Shown here: positions 18,410 to 27,802 of the stretch, one piece after another
Numbering within the stretch: position 1 is the stretch's first letter
Layout of the letters: every line of letters begins with the position of its first letter
DNA from: Streptomyces erythrochromogenes
GTDB lineage: Bacteria > Actinomycetota > Actinomycetes > Streptomycetales > Streptomycetaceae
Direction of reading: 5' to 3'
DNA length: 64,000 bases
Assembly (NCBI RefSeq): GCF_036170895.1
Contig: NZ_CP108036.1
Coordinates: 3,038,001 to 3,102,000 of the forward strand
Notes under the pieces: generated by a model
What the model was told of the DNA's origin: nothing
The model's input: only the letters and a program-made list of their open reading frames with translations
Database searches by the model: none
Translations under genes and position numbers: made by a program

Positions 18410-20266
18410 TCACGCCGAGAGTTCCTCCGCCAGGGCCTCGCGCAGCCGGGCCGCGCGCTCCGAGACCTCCGCGGGCCCCAGTTCCATGGCGCGGGCGCAC
18501 CACTTCTGGCCCTCCGCGAGGTCGCCGTGGCGGGCCGCCAGCAGCCCCAGCCGCAGGGCGGCGCGGCCGTGGCCGGCCACCGCCGCGCGCGTCCACCACA
18601 GGGCCGCCTCCGGCTCGCTCCCCTCGCGGGCCAGCAGCAGGCCCAGGTTGAACGCGCCGTTGCGGGACCCGGCCTCGGCCGCCTCCCGGTACCAGCGGGC
18701 AGCCGACTCCATGTCGCCGCGGGCGGCCGCCAGCATGCCGACGCGCACCTGGGCCCGGCGGTGCCCCAGCTCGGCGGCCCGCTCGTACCACTCCTCGCTC
18801 TCGGTGCGCGGGGCGCTGCCCACCGGCTCGCCCAGCGCCGGCGGCTCCGGCGGCGGAGCCAGCGACTCCAGCAGCGCGGCCAGGCGGAACGCCGCCTCTG
18901 CGCTGCCGCCGCCCGCCGCGCACCGCAGGTGCCGCTCGGCGGCCCGCTCCTCCCCGTCCCGCACCAGCGCGATGCCGACCTGGAGGGCGGCGTCGGTGTG
19001 GCCGGCCGAGGCGGCCCGCTCGTACCACTTCAGCGCCGTGCGGTCCTCGTCGCGGCTGGCGAAGAGGATGCCGAGGTTGAAGGCTGCGTCGACGCTGCCC
19101 GCCTCCGCGGCCTTCGAGAACCACGGCTCCGCGCCCGCCGCGTCGCCGACCTGGAGCAGCATGATGGCCAGCGCGTTGGCCGCTTCGCGGTGGCCGGCGT
19201 AGGCGGCGCGCCGGTACCACTGCTCGGCCTGCGCGGTCCGGTCCTGTGCGGCGCACAGCAAAGCAAGGTTGTACGCCCCGTTTTGATCTCCGGCGTCCAT
19301 GGCGGTCCGGTACCAGCGCTCCGCGGTCTGGGTCTCGCCCCGCGCGGCGTGCAGCGCGCCCAGGGCGTTCGCGGCGTTGCCGTCGCCGTCCTTCGCCGCC
19401 CTGTGCCACCACGCGGCCGCGCTCTCCTCGTCGCCGGCGTCGCGCAGCAGGAAGCCGAGCGCGCACGCGGCCCGCGCCTCACCCTGCTTGGCGGAGGTCA
19501 GGTACCAGCGCCCGGCCTCCTTGAGCTCCCCGCGCGCCTCCAGCAGGGCGCCCAGGTGCAGCGCCGCGCGCCGGTGCCCGCGGGCGGCGGCCTGGCGGTA
19601 CCACTGCTCGGCCTCGGCGGGGTCGCCCTTGCGCAGGTGCCTCGCCAGCCGGTAGGCGGCCTCGCGGTGACCCTGTTCGGCGGCGGCGCGGAACCACCGC
19701 TCAATGCCCTTGTCCCCGCGGTGCTCCAGCAGGTCGGCCAGCCCGTACGCGCCCAGTGCGTGGCCGGATTCCGCCGCCTGGCGCAGCCAGTACTCGGCGG
19801 CCGGCTCGTCCCCGCGCTCGCGGAAGTGACGGCCCAGGGCGTGCGCGGCGGGCGCGGAGCCGGCCACGGCGGCGACCCGCCACCAGCCGGCGGCCTCCTC
19901 GGGGTAGCCCCGCTGGAGCAGCAGGACGCCCAGGTTGTTGGCGGCGGCGCGGTCCCCCTCGGCGGTGGCCCCGCGCAGGTACGGCTCGGCGCCGTCCAGG
20001 TCTCCGCGGCGCAGCAGCAGCGCGCCGAGCACGCTCATGGCACCGGGGTCGCCCTTGTCGGCGGCCACCCGGTGCCGGGCCTCCAGCTCGGCGTCGCTCG
20101 CCGCGTCGGTCTCGGCGAACATCTCCTGTGCGAAATCCGCATCGGTCAGCGCGGTCTGCGTGTCGGCAACGGGTGCCGACTCGTTGGCTCCTGTGCCCGC
20201 TTCGGCCTGCGCCCTCACAAACCGCCCTGTCTCCAGCAGAGTTGACCTGTCCCCCATAAATCCCAT
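18410..20266 (-). CDS. Sel1/TPR-repeat protein
   Basis: The 618-residue protein is built almost entirely of about fifteen 36-residue helical repeats with the pattern A-x-x-WYR-x-AA-x-x-GH-x-x-AA-x-x-L-x-x-LL-x-x-x-G. Such Sel1-like solenoids act as adaptor scaffolds in multi-protein assemblies. There is no signal peptide or membrane helix. The first 60 residues are Ala/Thr/Asp-rich and lack repeats. A repeat-poor insert (LESLAPPPEPPALG) occurs near residue 460. The start may be the first or fourth codon (MGFMGDRS). The gene lies between two identical initiator tRNA genes, all on the same strand. Function unknown. Confidence 0.86.
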   Translation of the reverse strand: MGFMGDRSTLLETGRFVRAQAEAGTGANESAPVADTQTALTDADFAQEMFAETDAASDAELEARHRVAADKGDPGAMSVLGALLLRRGDLDGAEPYLRGATAEGDRAAANNLGVLLLQRGYPEEAAGWWRVAAVAGSAPAAHALGRHFRERGDEPAAEYWLRQAAESGHALGAYGLADLLEHRGDKGIERWFRAAAEQGHREAAYRLARHLRKGDPAEAEQWYRQAAARGHRRAALHLGALLEARGELKEAGRWYLTSAKQGEARAACALGFLLRDAGDEESAAAWWHRAAKDGDGNAANALGALHAARGETQTAERWYRTAMDAGDQNGAYNLALLCAAQDRTAQAEQWYRRAAYAGHREAANALAIMLLQVGDAAGAEPWFSKAAEAGSVDAAFNLGILFASRDEDRTALKWYERAASAGHTDAALQVGIALVRDGEERAAERHLRCAAGGGSAEAAFRLAALLESLAPPPEPPALGEPVGSAPRTESEEWYERAAELGHRRAQVRVGMLAAARGDMESAARWYREAAEAGSRNGAFNLGLLLAREGSEPEAALWWTRAAVAGHGRAALRLGLLAARHGDLAEGQKWCARAMELGPAEVSERAARLREALAEELSA

Positions 20267-20417
20267 CGTCGCATCACCTGCTACCCGCGTACACCTGGTA
20301 TGTCGCAGTCAGTGAGGTCACTACAGCGTTTTGTCGACATGCCCACAGTGAGGTAAGTCAAACACGCTCCTGCCCCAACTCACCCACCTCAGCTACCGCG
20401 TGTCCCGTCCGGACATG

Positions 20418-20452
20418 ACGAAGGCCCGGATCCCATGGATCCGGGCCTTCGT
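20418..20452 (-). terminator. Terminator after initiator tRNA copy 2
   Basis: A 16-bp stem (20418-20433 with 20437-20452) with a 3-base loop lies directly downstream of the second tRNA on the minus strand. Confidence 0.8.
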
Positions 20453-20458
20453 TTTCAG

Positions 20459-20532
20459 TAGCGGGGACAGGATTTGAACCTGCGACCTCTGGGTTATGAG
20501 CCCAGCGAGCTACCGAGCTGCTCCACCCCGCG
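20459..20532 (-). tRNA. Initiator tRNA-Met (CAT), copy 2
   Basis: It is identical over all 74 bases to the copy at 18232-18305, with the same C1/U72 mismatch, G-C-rich anticodon stem and CAU anticodon. The identity extends several bases on both sides, which suggests duplication or gene conversion. It has its own terminator. Confidence 0.97.
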
Positions 20533-20584
20533 TCGGTGAAACCACAGTATCACGACGCGGGACGGAACCCTCACTCTTTGATCA

Positions 20585-23461
20585 TCAGCCGCCCGAGGGA
20601 GGGGGCGTGGCCTTCGCCTCCGCCTCGATCGCCCGCTTCAGCGCGGCCTTGATGTCGTCCTGGGCCTTGCCGAAGGCCGCCCAGTCACCGGCCTGCCTGG
20701 CCTTCTCGGCCTCCTCGATCGCCTTCTGGGCGTCTGAGAGGGCCGCCTTGACCGTCGGGTCCTGGTTGGTCGGGGGCGTGACGGTGCCCTCGCCCGGCGG
20801 CTGGGCCGGCGGCACCGGCGTGGTCGGGGCCTCGGCCCCGAAGACCACGTTCAGCGCCTTCTCCAGGGTGTCCTCGAAGGCGGTCTGGTTTCCGTAGGTC
20901 ACCAGCACCTTGCGCAGCAGCGGGTACTTGAGGCCGGAACTGCGGACGTAGACCGGTTCGACATAGAGCATCCCGCCGTCGAGCGGCACCGCGAGCAGGT
21001 TGCCGTACTCGATCTCCGAGTCACCACCGCGCAGCAGGCGGATGGACTCGGCGATCTTCGGTTCGGACTGGAACTTGCTCTGCACCTGGCCGGGGCCCTC
21101 CGGCGGCTTGCTGGTGGGCATCTTCAGGATGCGGATCTTGCCGTAGTCCGCGGTGCCCGGATCGGCGTTGACCGACATGAAGGCGCTCAGGTTGGGCCGC
21201 TCGTTCGGCGTGAAGGTCGTCGTGAGCGAGAAGACCTGGTCCTTCTCCTTCTGCTCCGGCATCTTCATCGACAGGTAGTACGGCGGAACCGCCGTGCCGG
21301 CCTTGGTCGTCGGGTCGTCCGGGACGGCCCAGGCCTCACTGCCGCTGAGGAAGGTCTGCGGGTCGGTGACGTGGTACCGCGTCAGCAACTCGCGCTGGAC
21401 CTTGAAGAGGTCCTGCGGGTAGCGGAGGTGGTCCATGAGCGGCTTGTCGATCTCGCTCTTGGGCTTCACCGTGCCCGGGAACGCCTTCATCCACGTCTTC
21501 AGGACCGGGTCCTGGGTGTCCCACTGGTACAGGTCGACCGAGCCGTCGTACGCGTCGACGGTCGCCTTCACCGAGTTGCGGATGTAGTTGACCTGGTTCT
21601 CCTGGGCGACCACCGCGCGCTGGCTGTTGGTCAGCGAGTCCGCGGTGCTCTGGCCCAGCGTGGTGCGCGAGGCGTACGGGTAGCCGTTGGTGGTCGTGTA
21701 GGCGTCGACGATCCACTTGATCCGGCCGTCGATCACGGCCGGGTAGGGGGCGCCGTCGATGGTCAGCCACGGGGCGACGGCCTCGACGCGCTGCTTGGGC
21801 GTGCGGTTGTAGAGGATCCGCGAGCCCTCGCCGATGGCTCCCGAGTACAGGATCTGCGGCTCGCTGAAGCTCAGCGCGTAGGCGGCCCGGTTGACCGGGT
21901 TGTCCAGGTTGACGCCGGAGTCGCCCTTGTAGCTGGTCTCCTTCTCGCCCTTGTCGTCCGAGTAGTCGAGCTCCTTCTGCGGCCCGCCGACGATCGAGTA
22001 CTGCTTCGTCTGCTCGCCGTAGTAGATCCGCTGCTCGAAGTCCGTGCCGAACATCCCCTTGGAGGGCAGGTCGGACTGGGTGAAGTCGGGGGCGCCGTCC
22101 TTCACGGTGGTGCCCTTGGCCGCGACCACGCCGTAGCCGTGCGTGTACTTGAAGTGGTCGTTGATCCAGTTGTTCTTCGGGATGCCGCCGATGTTCAGCT
22201 CACGCAGGCCGATGACCGTGTCCTGGCCGCTGTACCGGTCGACGGCGAGCGTGGACGGGAAGGCGTAGTAGCCCTTGACCTGCTGCAGCTGCTGGAAGGC
22301 GGGCGAGACGATGTTCGGGTCGAGGAGGCGCAGGCTGGCCGTGGTGTCGGCCGCCGACCGCAGCTTGGTGCGGTCCTCGGTCTGCGGCACGCCCGGGTAG
22401 TCCTTGACCTCGGCGCCGGCGATCCCGTAGGCGTCGCGCGTCGCCTTGATGTTCTTCTGGACGTACGGGGATTCCTTGGCCTGCTCGTTCGGCTGGACCT
22501 GGAACTTCTGCACGATCGCCGGGTAGAGCCCGCCGATCAGGATCGCCGAGAGCACCATCAGGCCGAAGCCGATCACCGGCAGCTGCCAGGTGCGGCGCCA
22601 CAGCGTCGCGAAGAACAGCACGGCGCAGATCGCGGCGATGGCGACGAGGATCGTCTTCGCCGGCAGGTAGGCGTTGGCGTCGACGTACCGCAGGCCCGTC
22701 CAGTTGTCGGCGGCCTTGAAGTCGCTGGACTTCACGGCGAGGCCGTACCGGTCGAGCCAGTACGCGACCGCCTTGAGCGTGACGAAGAGGCCGAGGAGCA
22801 CCGAGAGGTGCCCGGTCGCGGCCGCGGTGGCCCGGGCGCCCGGGCTGGTCACGCGCAGTCCGCCGTACAGGTAGTGCACGACGGTCGCGGCGATCACCGA
22901 CAGGACGACGGCGGCGAAGCCGAAGCCCAGCAGGAAGCGGTACCAGGGCAGGTCGAAGGTGTAGAAGGACACGTCCATGTGGAACTGGGGGTCCTTCGTG
23001 CCGAAGGGCACCCCGTTCACGTACATGAGCCAGGTCTTCCACTGACCGGCCGCCGAGGCTCCGGCGATCAGGCCGACGAGCACCGAGATGCCCAGGAGCA
23101 GCCACTTCTTGTACGGGGCGATGCTCATCCGGTAGCGGTCGAGGCTCTGCTGCTCCATCGACATCGCGCTGAGCGGCGGCCGCAGCCGGTGCGCCAGCCA
23201 GATGTTCAGCCCGACCGCACCGGCCATCAGCAGGCCGAAGACGGCGAAGAGGCCGATCTTGGTCCACAGCGTGGTGGTGAAGACGGTGGAGTACTTCACG
23301 GAGCGGAACCAGAGCCAGTCCGTCCAGAAGCCAGCGAACATGATGAAGAGCATTCCCAGGACGGCCAGCACGCCCAAGGTCATGAGGAGAGTGCGAGCAC
23401 GCCGGGAGGGGCGTCCGACTCTCATCCGTGGCCCGGAAGGGCCTCCGCCGCGGTCCGGCAT
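20585..23461 (-). CDS. UPF0182 family large membrane protein
   Basis: From the ATG at 23461 ([19 protein letters not shown]) the protein has 958 residues. About seven transmembrane helices occupy the first 330 residues (for example [20 protein letters not shown] and [19 protein letters not shown]). A very large non-membrane domain follows, with conserved family blocks such as [25 protein letters not shown] and [21 protein letters not shown]. The C-terminus is a Pro/Lys/Ala-rich coiled tail. The family is widespread in actinobacteria and its function is unknown. An upstream in-frame start could add 26 residues. It is divergent from the PPA1309 gene. Confidence 0.9.
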   Translation of the reverse strand: MPDRGGGPSGPRMRVGRPSRRARTLLMTLGVLAVLGMLFIMFAGFWTDWLWFRSVKYSTVFTTTLWTKIGLFAVFGLLMAGAVGLNIWLAHRLRPPLSAMSMEQQSLDRYRMSIAPYKKWLLLGISVLVGLIAGASAAGQWKTWLMYVNGVPFGTKDPQFHMDVSFYTFDLPWYRFLLGFGFAAVVLSVIAATVVHYLYGGLRVTSPGARATAAATGHLSVLLGLFVTLKAVAYWLDRYGLAVKSSDFKAADNWTGLRYVDANAYLPAKTILVAIAAICAVLFFATLWRRTWQLPVIGFGLMVLSAILIGGLYPAIVQKFQVQPNEQAKESPYVQKNIKATRDAYGIAGAEVKDYPGVPQTEDRTKLRSAADTTASLRLLDPNIVSPAFQQLQQVKGYYAFPSTLAVDRYSGQDTVIGLRELNIGGIPKNNWINDHFKYTHGYGVVAAKGTTVKDGAPDFTQSDLPSKGMFGTDFEQRIYYGEQTKQYSIVGGPQKELDYSDDKGEKETSYKGDSGVNLDNPVNRAAYALSFSEPQILYSGAIGEGSRILYNRTPKQRVEAVAPWLTIDGAPYPAVIDGRIKWIVDAYTTTNGYPYASRTTLGQSTADSLTNSQRAVVAQENQVNYIRNSVKATVDAYDGSVDLYQWDTQDPVLKTWMKAFPGTVKPKSEIDKPLMDHLRYPQDLFKVQRELLTRYHVTDPQTFLSGSEAWAVPDDPTTKAGTAVPPYYLSMKMPEQKEKDQVFSLTTTFTPNERPNLSAFMSVNADPGTADYGKIRILKMPTSKPPEGPGQVQSKFQSEPKIAESIRLLRGGDSEIEYGNLLAVPLDGGMLYVEPVYVRSSGLKYPLLRKVLVTYGNQTAFEDTLEKALNVVFGAEAPTTPVPPAQPPGEGTVTPPTNQDPTVKAALSDAQKAIEEAEKARQAGDWAAFGKAQDDIKAALKRAIEAEAKATPPPSGG

Positions 23462-23592
23462 CTGGAAAGCCAAGGTGCGCACCTCGAAAGTCGCTGAGTA
23501 CTGGTATTGAACGGACCCCCGATCGTAGAGCCCATTCATGCAACTTACTGAGGCTCCGGTCAGTTCCCGGTATGGGGCGGAAAGGAGGCAGG

Positions 23593-24162
23593 ATGTTGTC
23601 CATGTCCAACGTTTCGCCTTCCCCCGGCACCCCCATGGCGGCCAGCCCGCTGACCCGCGCCTGTCTCGAGATCGACGAGTACGCGGCCGGCCTCGGCTGG
23701 GACAAGCCCGCGCGGCTGTTCGCGCTGGTCGACACCGCCCGGCTCAAGAAGCAGGAGCCGCGCCTGGCCTCCCAGCTCGGCCTCGACAAGGACGACGCCG
23801 GCAAGAGCTCCCTCACCCCGATCGAGCAGGACACGGTCCCGTCCGGGACCCCCCTCGACAAGTTCCTGGGCACCATCGCCTGGCCCGACGCCGTTGTCGG
23901 GTGTGCGCTGACCGTCGAGCGCCTGATGCTGCCGCCGTCCGCGGAGGCCTCCGTACCGGAGGGCCTGAGCGACAAGCAGCTGTCGAAGTGGGTCGCCTCC
24001 CACCCGGAGCGGCAGGAGGTCCGGCTCACCGTGGCCGTGCTGCGCGACGGCTCGCGGGAGTCCGCCGTACGGCTGCGCGAGAAGGACTCCTCGACGGAGG
24101 TCCTCACCGGCGGGGGCCTGGTGCCGGGCCTGGCCGAGGCCCTGGCCGCGACCTTCGCCTAG
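23593..24162 (+). CDS. PPA1309 family protein
   Basis: The 189-residue soluble protein contains [21 protein letters not shown], split as [12 protein letters not shown] and [14 protein letters not shown], followed by [19 protein letters not shown] and a C-terminal [12 protein letters not shown]. This matches my memory of the PPA1309 family of actinobacteria, which has no assigned function. GGAGG lies four bases before the ATG at 23593 and 13 before the ATG at 23602, so the start is uncertain by three codons. The gene is convergent with the PDZ protease. Confidence 0.82.
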   Translation: MLSMSNVSPSPGTPMAASPLTRACLEIDEYAAGLGWDKPARLFALVDTARLKKQEPRLASQLGLDKDDAGKSSLTPIEQDTVPSGTPLDKFLGTIAWPDAVVGCALTVERLMLPPSAEASVPEGLSDKQLSKWVASHPERQEVRLTVAVLRDGSRESAVRLREKDSSTEVLTGGGLVPGLAEALAATFA

Positions 24163-24207
24163 GCCGCCCTTTCGGAGCTTGCCGGCTGGGCCGGGGAGGC
24201 GGACCGG

Positions 24208-25299
24208 TCAGGGCTTGGCGCTGCACTGCGGCAGCCCGGCCGTGTCCCCCCTGCTGATCTTCTGCAGCGACTTCGTGGCGTCGTCGATGGTGGAGACCTT
24301 CACCAGCGTCAGCCCGTCCGGCACGTTGGAGGCCGCGGAGGCGCAGTTGTCTGCGGGGGTGAGGAAGTACTCCGCGCCGGCCTTGCGGGCGCCGATGGTC
24401 TTCATCTGGATGCCGCCGATGGGACCGACCTTGCCGGCGTCGTCGATGGTGCCGGTGCCGGCGACGAACTTCCCGCCGGTCAGGTCCTCCGGGGTCAGCT
24501 TGTCGACGATGCCCAGCGCGAACATCAGCCCGGCGCTCGGGCCGCCGACGTCGGCGAGCTTGATGTCGATCGTGAACGGGAAGGTGTGGTCGCTGCCGGC
24601 CCGGATGCCGACGATGGCACGGCCGTCGCCCTCCGCCTTGCCGGCGGTGACCGTGACCTTGGAGGTGCCGGTGGGCTCGCGGCCGGCCTTCGCCGCCGCG
24701 GCGGCGTCGGCGGCGGGCACGATGGTGAACTCGACCGGTTCGCCGGGCTTGTGCTTGGTGACGAGCTTGGCCACGTCCTCGGGGGCGGTGACGGGGGCGC
24801 CGTCCACGGCCTTGACCACGTCGCCGGCGTGCAGCCGGCCCTCGGAGGGGCTGTCCTTGACCACGGAGGCGACGATCACGCGGGGCGTGACCGGGATGCC
24901 CAGCTGCTTGAGCGCCGCGACCTTGGCGCTCTGCTGCGACTGGCTGAACTCCTCGGCGTTCTCCTGGGTGGACTCCGCGTCGGTCTTGCCGTTCGGGTAG
25001 AGGTTCTCGTGCGGGACGACGATGTTGTCGCCGGCCAGCCACCCGTAGACGGCCTCCACCAGGTTCATCTCGTAGTCGGCGCCCGTGACGCGCACCGTCG
25101 TCATGTTGAGGTGACCGCTGGTCGGGTACGTCTTGCGCCCCGAGATGTTGAGGACCGGCGCGCCCTGCGAGTCCCCGAGCGTGTTCACGGTCGGGCCGGG
25201 GCTCATCTCGGAGTACGGGACCTTGATGAACACCCCTGCGCAGAGCAGCGCGAACAGCACCAGGGTGGAGGCGAGCATCGTCGCGGTGCGGCGTGGCAT
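24208..25299 (-). CDS. Membrane-anchored PDZ / Lon-type (S16) protease
   Basis: The 363-residue protein has one N-terminal helix (about 8-28) placing the rest outside the membrane, a PDZ domain (about 135-210, with VVKDSPSEGRLHAGDVVKAVDG) and a C-terminal Lon-like proteolytic domain. The catalytic Ser is in DVGGPSAGLMFALG and the Lys in KTIGARKAGAEYF, the S16 dyad spacing. It resembles YlbL-type proteins. There are four Cys-poor stretches and two C-terminal Cys residues that may form a disulphide. In mycobacteria the equivalent gene also neighbours a UPF0182 gene. Confidence 0.92.
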   Translation of the reverse strand: MPRRTATMLASTLVLFALLCAGVFIKVPYSEMSPGPTVNTLGDSQGAPVLNISGRKTYPTSGHLNMTTVRVTGADYEMNLVEAVYGWLAGDNIVVPHENLYPNGKTDAESTQENAEEFSQSQQSAKVAALKQLGIPVTPRVIVASVVKDSPSEGRLHAGDVVKAVDGAPVTAPEDVAKLVTKHKPGEPVEFTIVPAADAAAAAKAGREPTGTSKVTVTAGKAEGDGRAIVGIRAGSDHTFPFTIDIKLADVGGPSAGLMFALGIVDKLTPEDLTGGKFVAGTGTIDDAGKVGPIGGIQMKTIGARKAGAEYFLTPADNCASAASNVPDGLTLVKVSTIDDATKSLQKISRGDTAGLPQCSAKP

Positions 25300-25460
25300 G
25301 GATCCGACAGTACGGGACGGCCCCGGCGAGCGGCCCTCGGGGCCGGTCCGTACGGGGTCCGTGCGCGAAACTCTCAGCGAAATCTCAGCGGGATCTCACG
25401 GGGTGCGCGGTGCGGAGCGGGAGGGAGCGGGGTGGAAGGGAGCGGGGCGGGACGCCCCGC

Positions 25461-25500
25461 GCCGGGTCGGACGGCGTCGGACGGCGTCAGACGGCGTCGG
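25461..25500. repeat. Four tandem 10-bp units at a gene end
   Basis: Units of ACGGCGTCGG, with the first and third slightly changed, run through the stop codon of the small membrane-protein gene. They may vary in copy number between strains. Confidence 0.7.
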
Positions 25501-25702
25501 AGGCGGAAGCCGCCTCGGCCTTCGCCCTGACCTGGTCGGCGTTGCCGTGACCCTGGCCGTTGCCCATGGCTTCACGGAACCGTGCGTAGCCCGCGAGCTC
25601 GGATATGTCGCCTTGCGTGCGGTCGCGTGCCGCCCAGCTGCCCCATATCGCCGCGCCGATCGCGGCGACAAGCGGAATCAGCAACCACGCCAGAGATGCC
25701 AT
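25487..25702 (-). CDS. Small membrane-anchored protein of unknown function
   Basis: The 71-residue product has one N-terminal transmembrane helix (MASLAWLLIPLVAAIGAAIWG), a positively charged turn (WAARDR) and a charged tail with ISELAGYARFREAM. Similar small proteins are frequent in Streptomyces. The 3' end runs into short tandem repeats. It lies upstream of the PDZ protease on the same strand. Function unknown. Confidence 0.7.
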   Translation of the reverse strand: MASLAWLLIPLVAAIGAAIWGSWAARDRTQGDISELAGYARFREAMGNGQGHGNADQVRAKAEAASASDAV

Positions 25703-25867
25703 GGGCGTGCCTCCCTACCCCGAAGTGCGTTCCGTTGGTGGCTTCAACGCTCGTGCCCGTAGGGGGGTTACGCAAATCGAGGGCGTGTTGCGCGGCCGAA
25801 CGGGTGTGAGGGTACCCTCCCGTCGATCACGCTCCGCAACCGGGGTCGGCCTGCCCGGCCGGTGCCG

Positions 25868-26338
25868 TCAGCAGGCGCCGACCCACTCCTCGGAGCCGTC
25901 GGCGAAGGTCTGGTGCTTCCAGATCGGGACTTCGTGCTTGAGGTCGTCGATCAGCATCCGGCAGGCCTCGAAGGCCTCCCCGCGGTGCGGGCAGGAGACC
26001 GCGACGACCACGGCCAGGTCGCCGACGCTGAGGTCTCCCACGCGGTGCACGGCGGCCAGGGCGCGGACCGGGTACTTGGCCACGACGCGCTCGGCGATCC
26101 GGCGCATCTCGGCCTCCGCCGTCGGGTGGCAGGAGTAGCCGAGCGACTCGACGTCCGCCCCGCCGTCGTGGTTGCGCACCGTGCCGACGAAGAGCGTCGT
26201 GCCTCCCGTGGCGTCGTCGCCGACGGCCCGGAAGACCTCGTCGATCGAGAGCGGGGTTTCGCGGATCTCGAGCAGCCGGACGGGGTCCTGGGCGGCCTGC
26301 TCGCCGGGGTGGTCGAAGTGCGGTGCCATACCGTCCAT
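25868..26338 (-). CDS. moaE: Molybdopterin synthase catalytic subunit
   Basis: MoaE combines with the MoaD thiocarboxylate to place dithiolene sulphur in precursor Z, making molybdopterin. Family motifs are TTLFVGTVRNHDGG, VESLGYSCHPTAEAEM, AAVHRVGDLSVGD, and the active-site region SCPHRGEAFEAC followed by IWKHQTF. At 156 residues the length is normal. ATG codons at 26338 and 26329 are both possible starts. No moaD is adjacent, though moeZ lies 31 kb away in this window. Confidence 0.95.
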   Translation of the reverse strand: MDGMAPHFDHPGEQAAQDPVRLLEIRETPLSIDEVFRAVGDDATGGTTLFVGTVRNHDGGADVESLGYSCHPTAEAEMRRIAERVVAKYPVRALAAVHRVGDLSVGDLAVVVAVSCPHRGEAFEACRMLIDDLKHEVPIWKHQTFADGSEEWVGAC

Positions 26339-26418
26339 CGTGCCCTAGCCGCTGACATGGCGAAATAGCTGAATCGCCCGGCCCGCGGCCCCGGCCTTGG
26401 GAGCCTCCTACAGAACCG

Positions 26419-26445
26419 GCGCCGCGGGATCAGATCCCGCGGCGC
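26419..26445 (-). terminator. Hairpin overlapping the SDR stop codon
   Basis: A perfect 13-bp inverted repeat (GCGCCGCGGGATC and its complement) around a single base includes the TGA stop (26432-26430). It is probably an intrinsic terminator for the SDR gene. Confidence 0.65.
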
Positions 26446-27608
26446 TTGCGGGCCAGGCGGACCGCGGCGGCCGCGCCCAGCAGCGCCACCGTCGCGCCCG
26501 CCGCTCCGGCGGCCGTGGCGGCGTCCCTGCGGCCCAGCCTGCGGCCCGCGACGGTGTGGCGGCCCGCGACCTCCTGGAGGAGCTCGGCGAGCACCTCCTC
26601 GTTGGTCCAGCGCGGCCGCCAGCCGGCCGCGTGCAGGCCGCTGACGCTGACCACCCAGGGGTGCATCGTGTACGCGAGGTCGCCGGCCGGGGACGGGGTC
26701 AGGCCGATGCGGTGCAGGCGGGCCGCGGCGCCCAGCGCGACCGCCGAGGGCAGCTCCATGCGGCGGATGCCGCTCAGCTCCTCGACCTCCTCCTGCTCCA
26801 GCCACCCCTCGCAGCCCACGGCCAGCTCGCCCTCGACCTTCTCCAGGGCCGCGTACTCCAGGGCGCTGACCAGGTCCTCCACATGGCAGAACTGCCAGGT
26901 GGGACGGGATCCCGCGACCACGAGCAGGCGCGGGGACTCGAAGTACCGGGTCAGGGCGGTGTCGGTGCCGCCGACCAGGACCGCGGGGCGGACCACGGTG
27001 ACGTTGAGCCCGGGGTGCGCGCGGGGCGCCCGGCGGCCGAGGCGCTCGATCTCCAGCAGGTCGCCGACGCCGGTCGCCTCGGCGGTGGCCCGCAGCTCGG
27101 AGTCCTCCGACAGCGGGATGTCGTTGTCGGGCAGGGCCCCGTAGACCATCGCGGAGGTGCACAGCACGACGCGGTGCACGCCGGCCGCGGCGGCCGCCGT
27201 GAGGACGGTCTGGGTCCCGCGCACGTTGTACGCCGTACGGGCCGCCGGGTCCGTCTCCAGGTCGAGGTCGAGGGCGAGGTGGACGACGACGTCCGCGCCG
27301 CGCAGCTTCTCGGCGATCGCGGGGTCCCGTACGTCGAGTACGTGCCACTGCGCGGCCGCGCAGTCCCCGCGCCGCTCGTCGATGGCGACGACCTGCTTGA
27401 CCTCGTCGGAGGCGGCGAGGCGGCTCACGAGGGCCGCACCGACGCCCGAGGCGGCGCCGGTCACCGCGATCACGGGGCTGGGCCGGCGCGGGCTTTCCGG
27501 GTTTCGCGGCGGGCGAACGCCGGAGGCGCCGTCGCCGTGCTCGGGGCGGTCGTCGTCCTGCGCAGCGCGGCTGCGCTTATCCGAAACGTGCGGATCTGGG
27601 GAACTCAC
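26430..27608 (-). CDS. Atypical extended SDR with C-terminal membrane tail
   Basis: The 392-residue protein has a Rossmann glycine motif (VTGAASGVGAAL near residue 50), DVRDPAIAEKL and the CTSAMVYGAL strand of extended SDR/epimerases. The usual YxxxK catalytic pair is not visible where expected; the region reads GDLLEIERLG. The C-terminus has a hydrophobic segment (ATVALLGAAAAVRLA) followed by RKRRG, which looks like a tail anchor. The first 45 residues are disordered and charged. GTG at 27608 was chosen for the GGAGA seven bases upstream. Loss of the dyad suggests a non-catalytic NAD(P)-binding role, an inference. Confidence 0.82.
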   Translation of the reverse strand: MSSPDPHVSDKRSRAAQDDDRPEHGDGASGVRPPRNPESPRRPSPVIAVTGAASGVGAALVSRLAASDEVKQVVAIDERRGDCAAAQWHVLDVRDPAIAEKLRGADVVVHLALDLDLETDPAARTAYNVRGTQTVLTAAAAAGVHRVVLCTSAMVYGALPDNDIPLSEDSELRATAEATGVGDLLEIERLGRRAPRAHPGLNVTVVRPAVLVGGTDTALTRYFESPRLLVVAGSRPTWQFCHVEDLVSALEYAALEKVEGELAVGCEGWLEQEEVEELSGIRRMELPSAVALGAAARLHRIGLTPSPAGDLAYTMHPWVVSVSGLHAAGWRPRWTNEEVLAELLQEVAGRHTVAGRRLGRRDAATAAGAAGATVALLGAAAAVRLARKRRGI

Positions 27609-27802
27609 CGGGCGTCTCCAGCGGTTGTCTTCAGTAGGGACGCGCCGTGACGCGTACCCACCAGGTGATGTCCATCCTGCCGCAGCCCAGGAGTCGGCGG
27701 AGCACCGAGCCCGGATGCGGGCTCCGGTGTCTACGCTGGGTGGTGTTGTCGGGACCATTGCCCGTCGGCTCCCGCCGGCGGCCCTACGAGCCGAGGAAAC
27801 CC

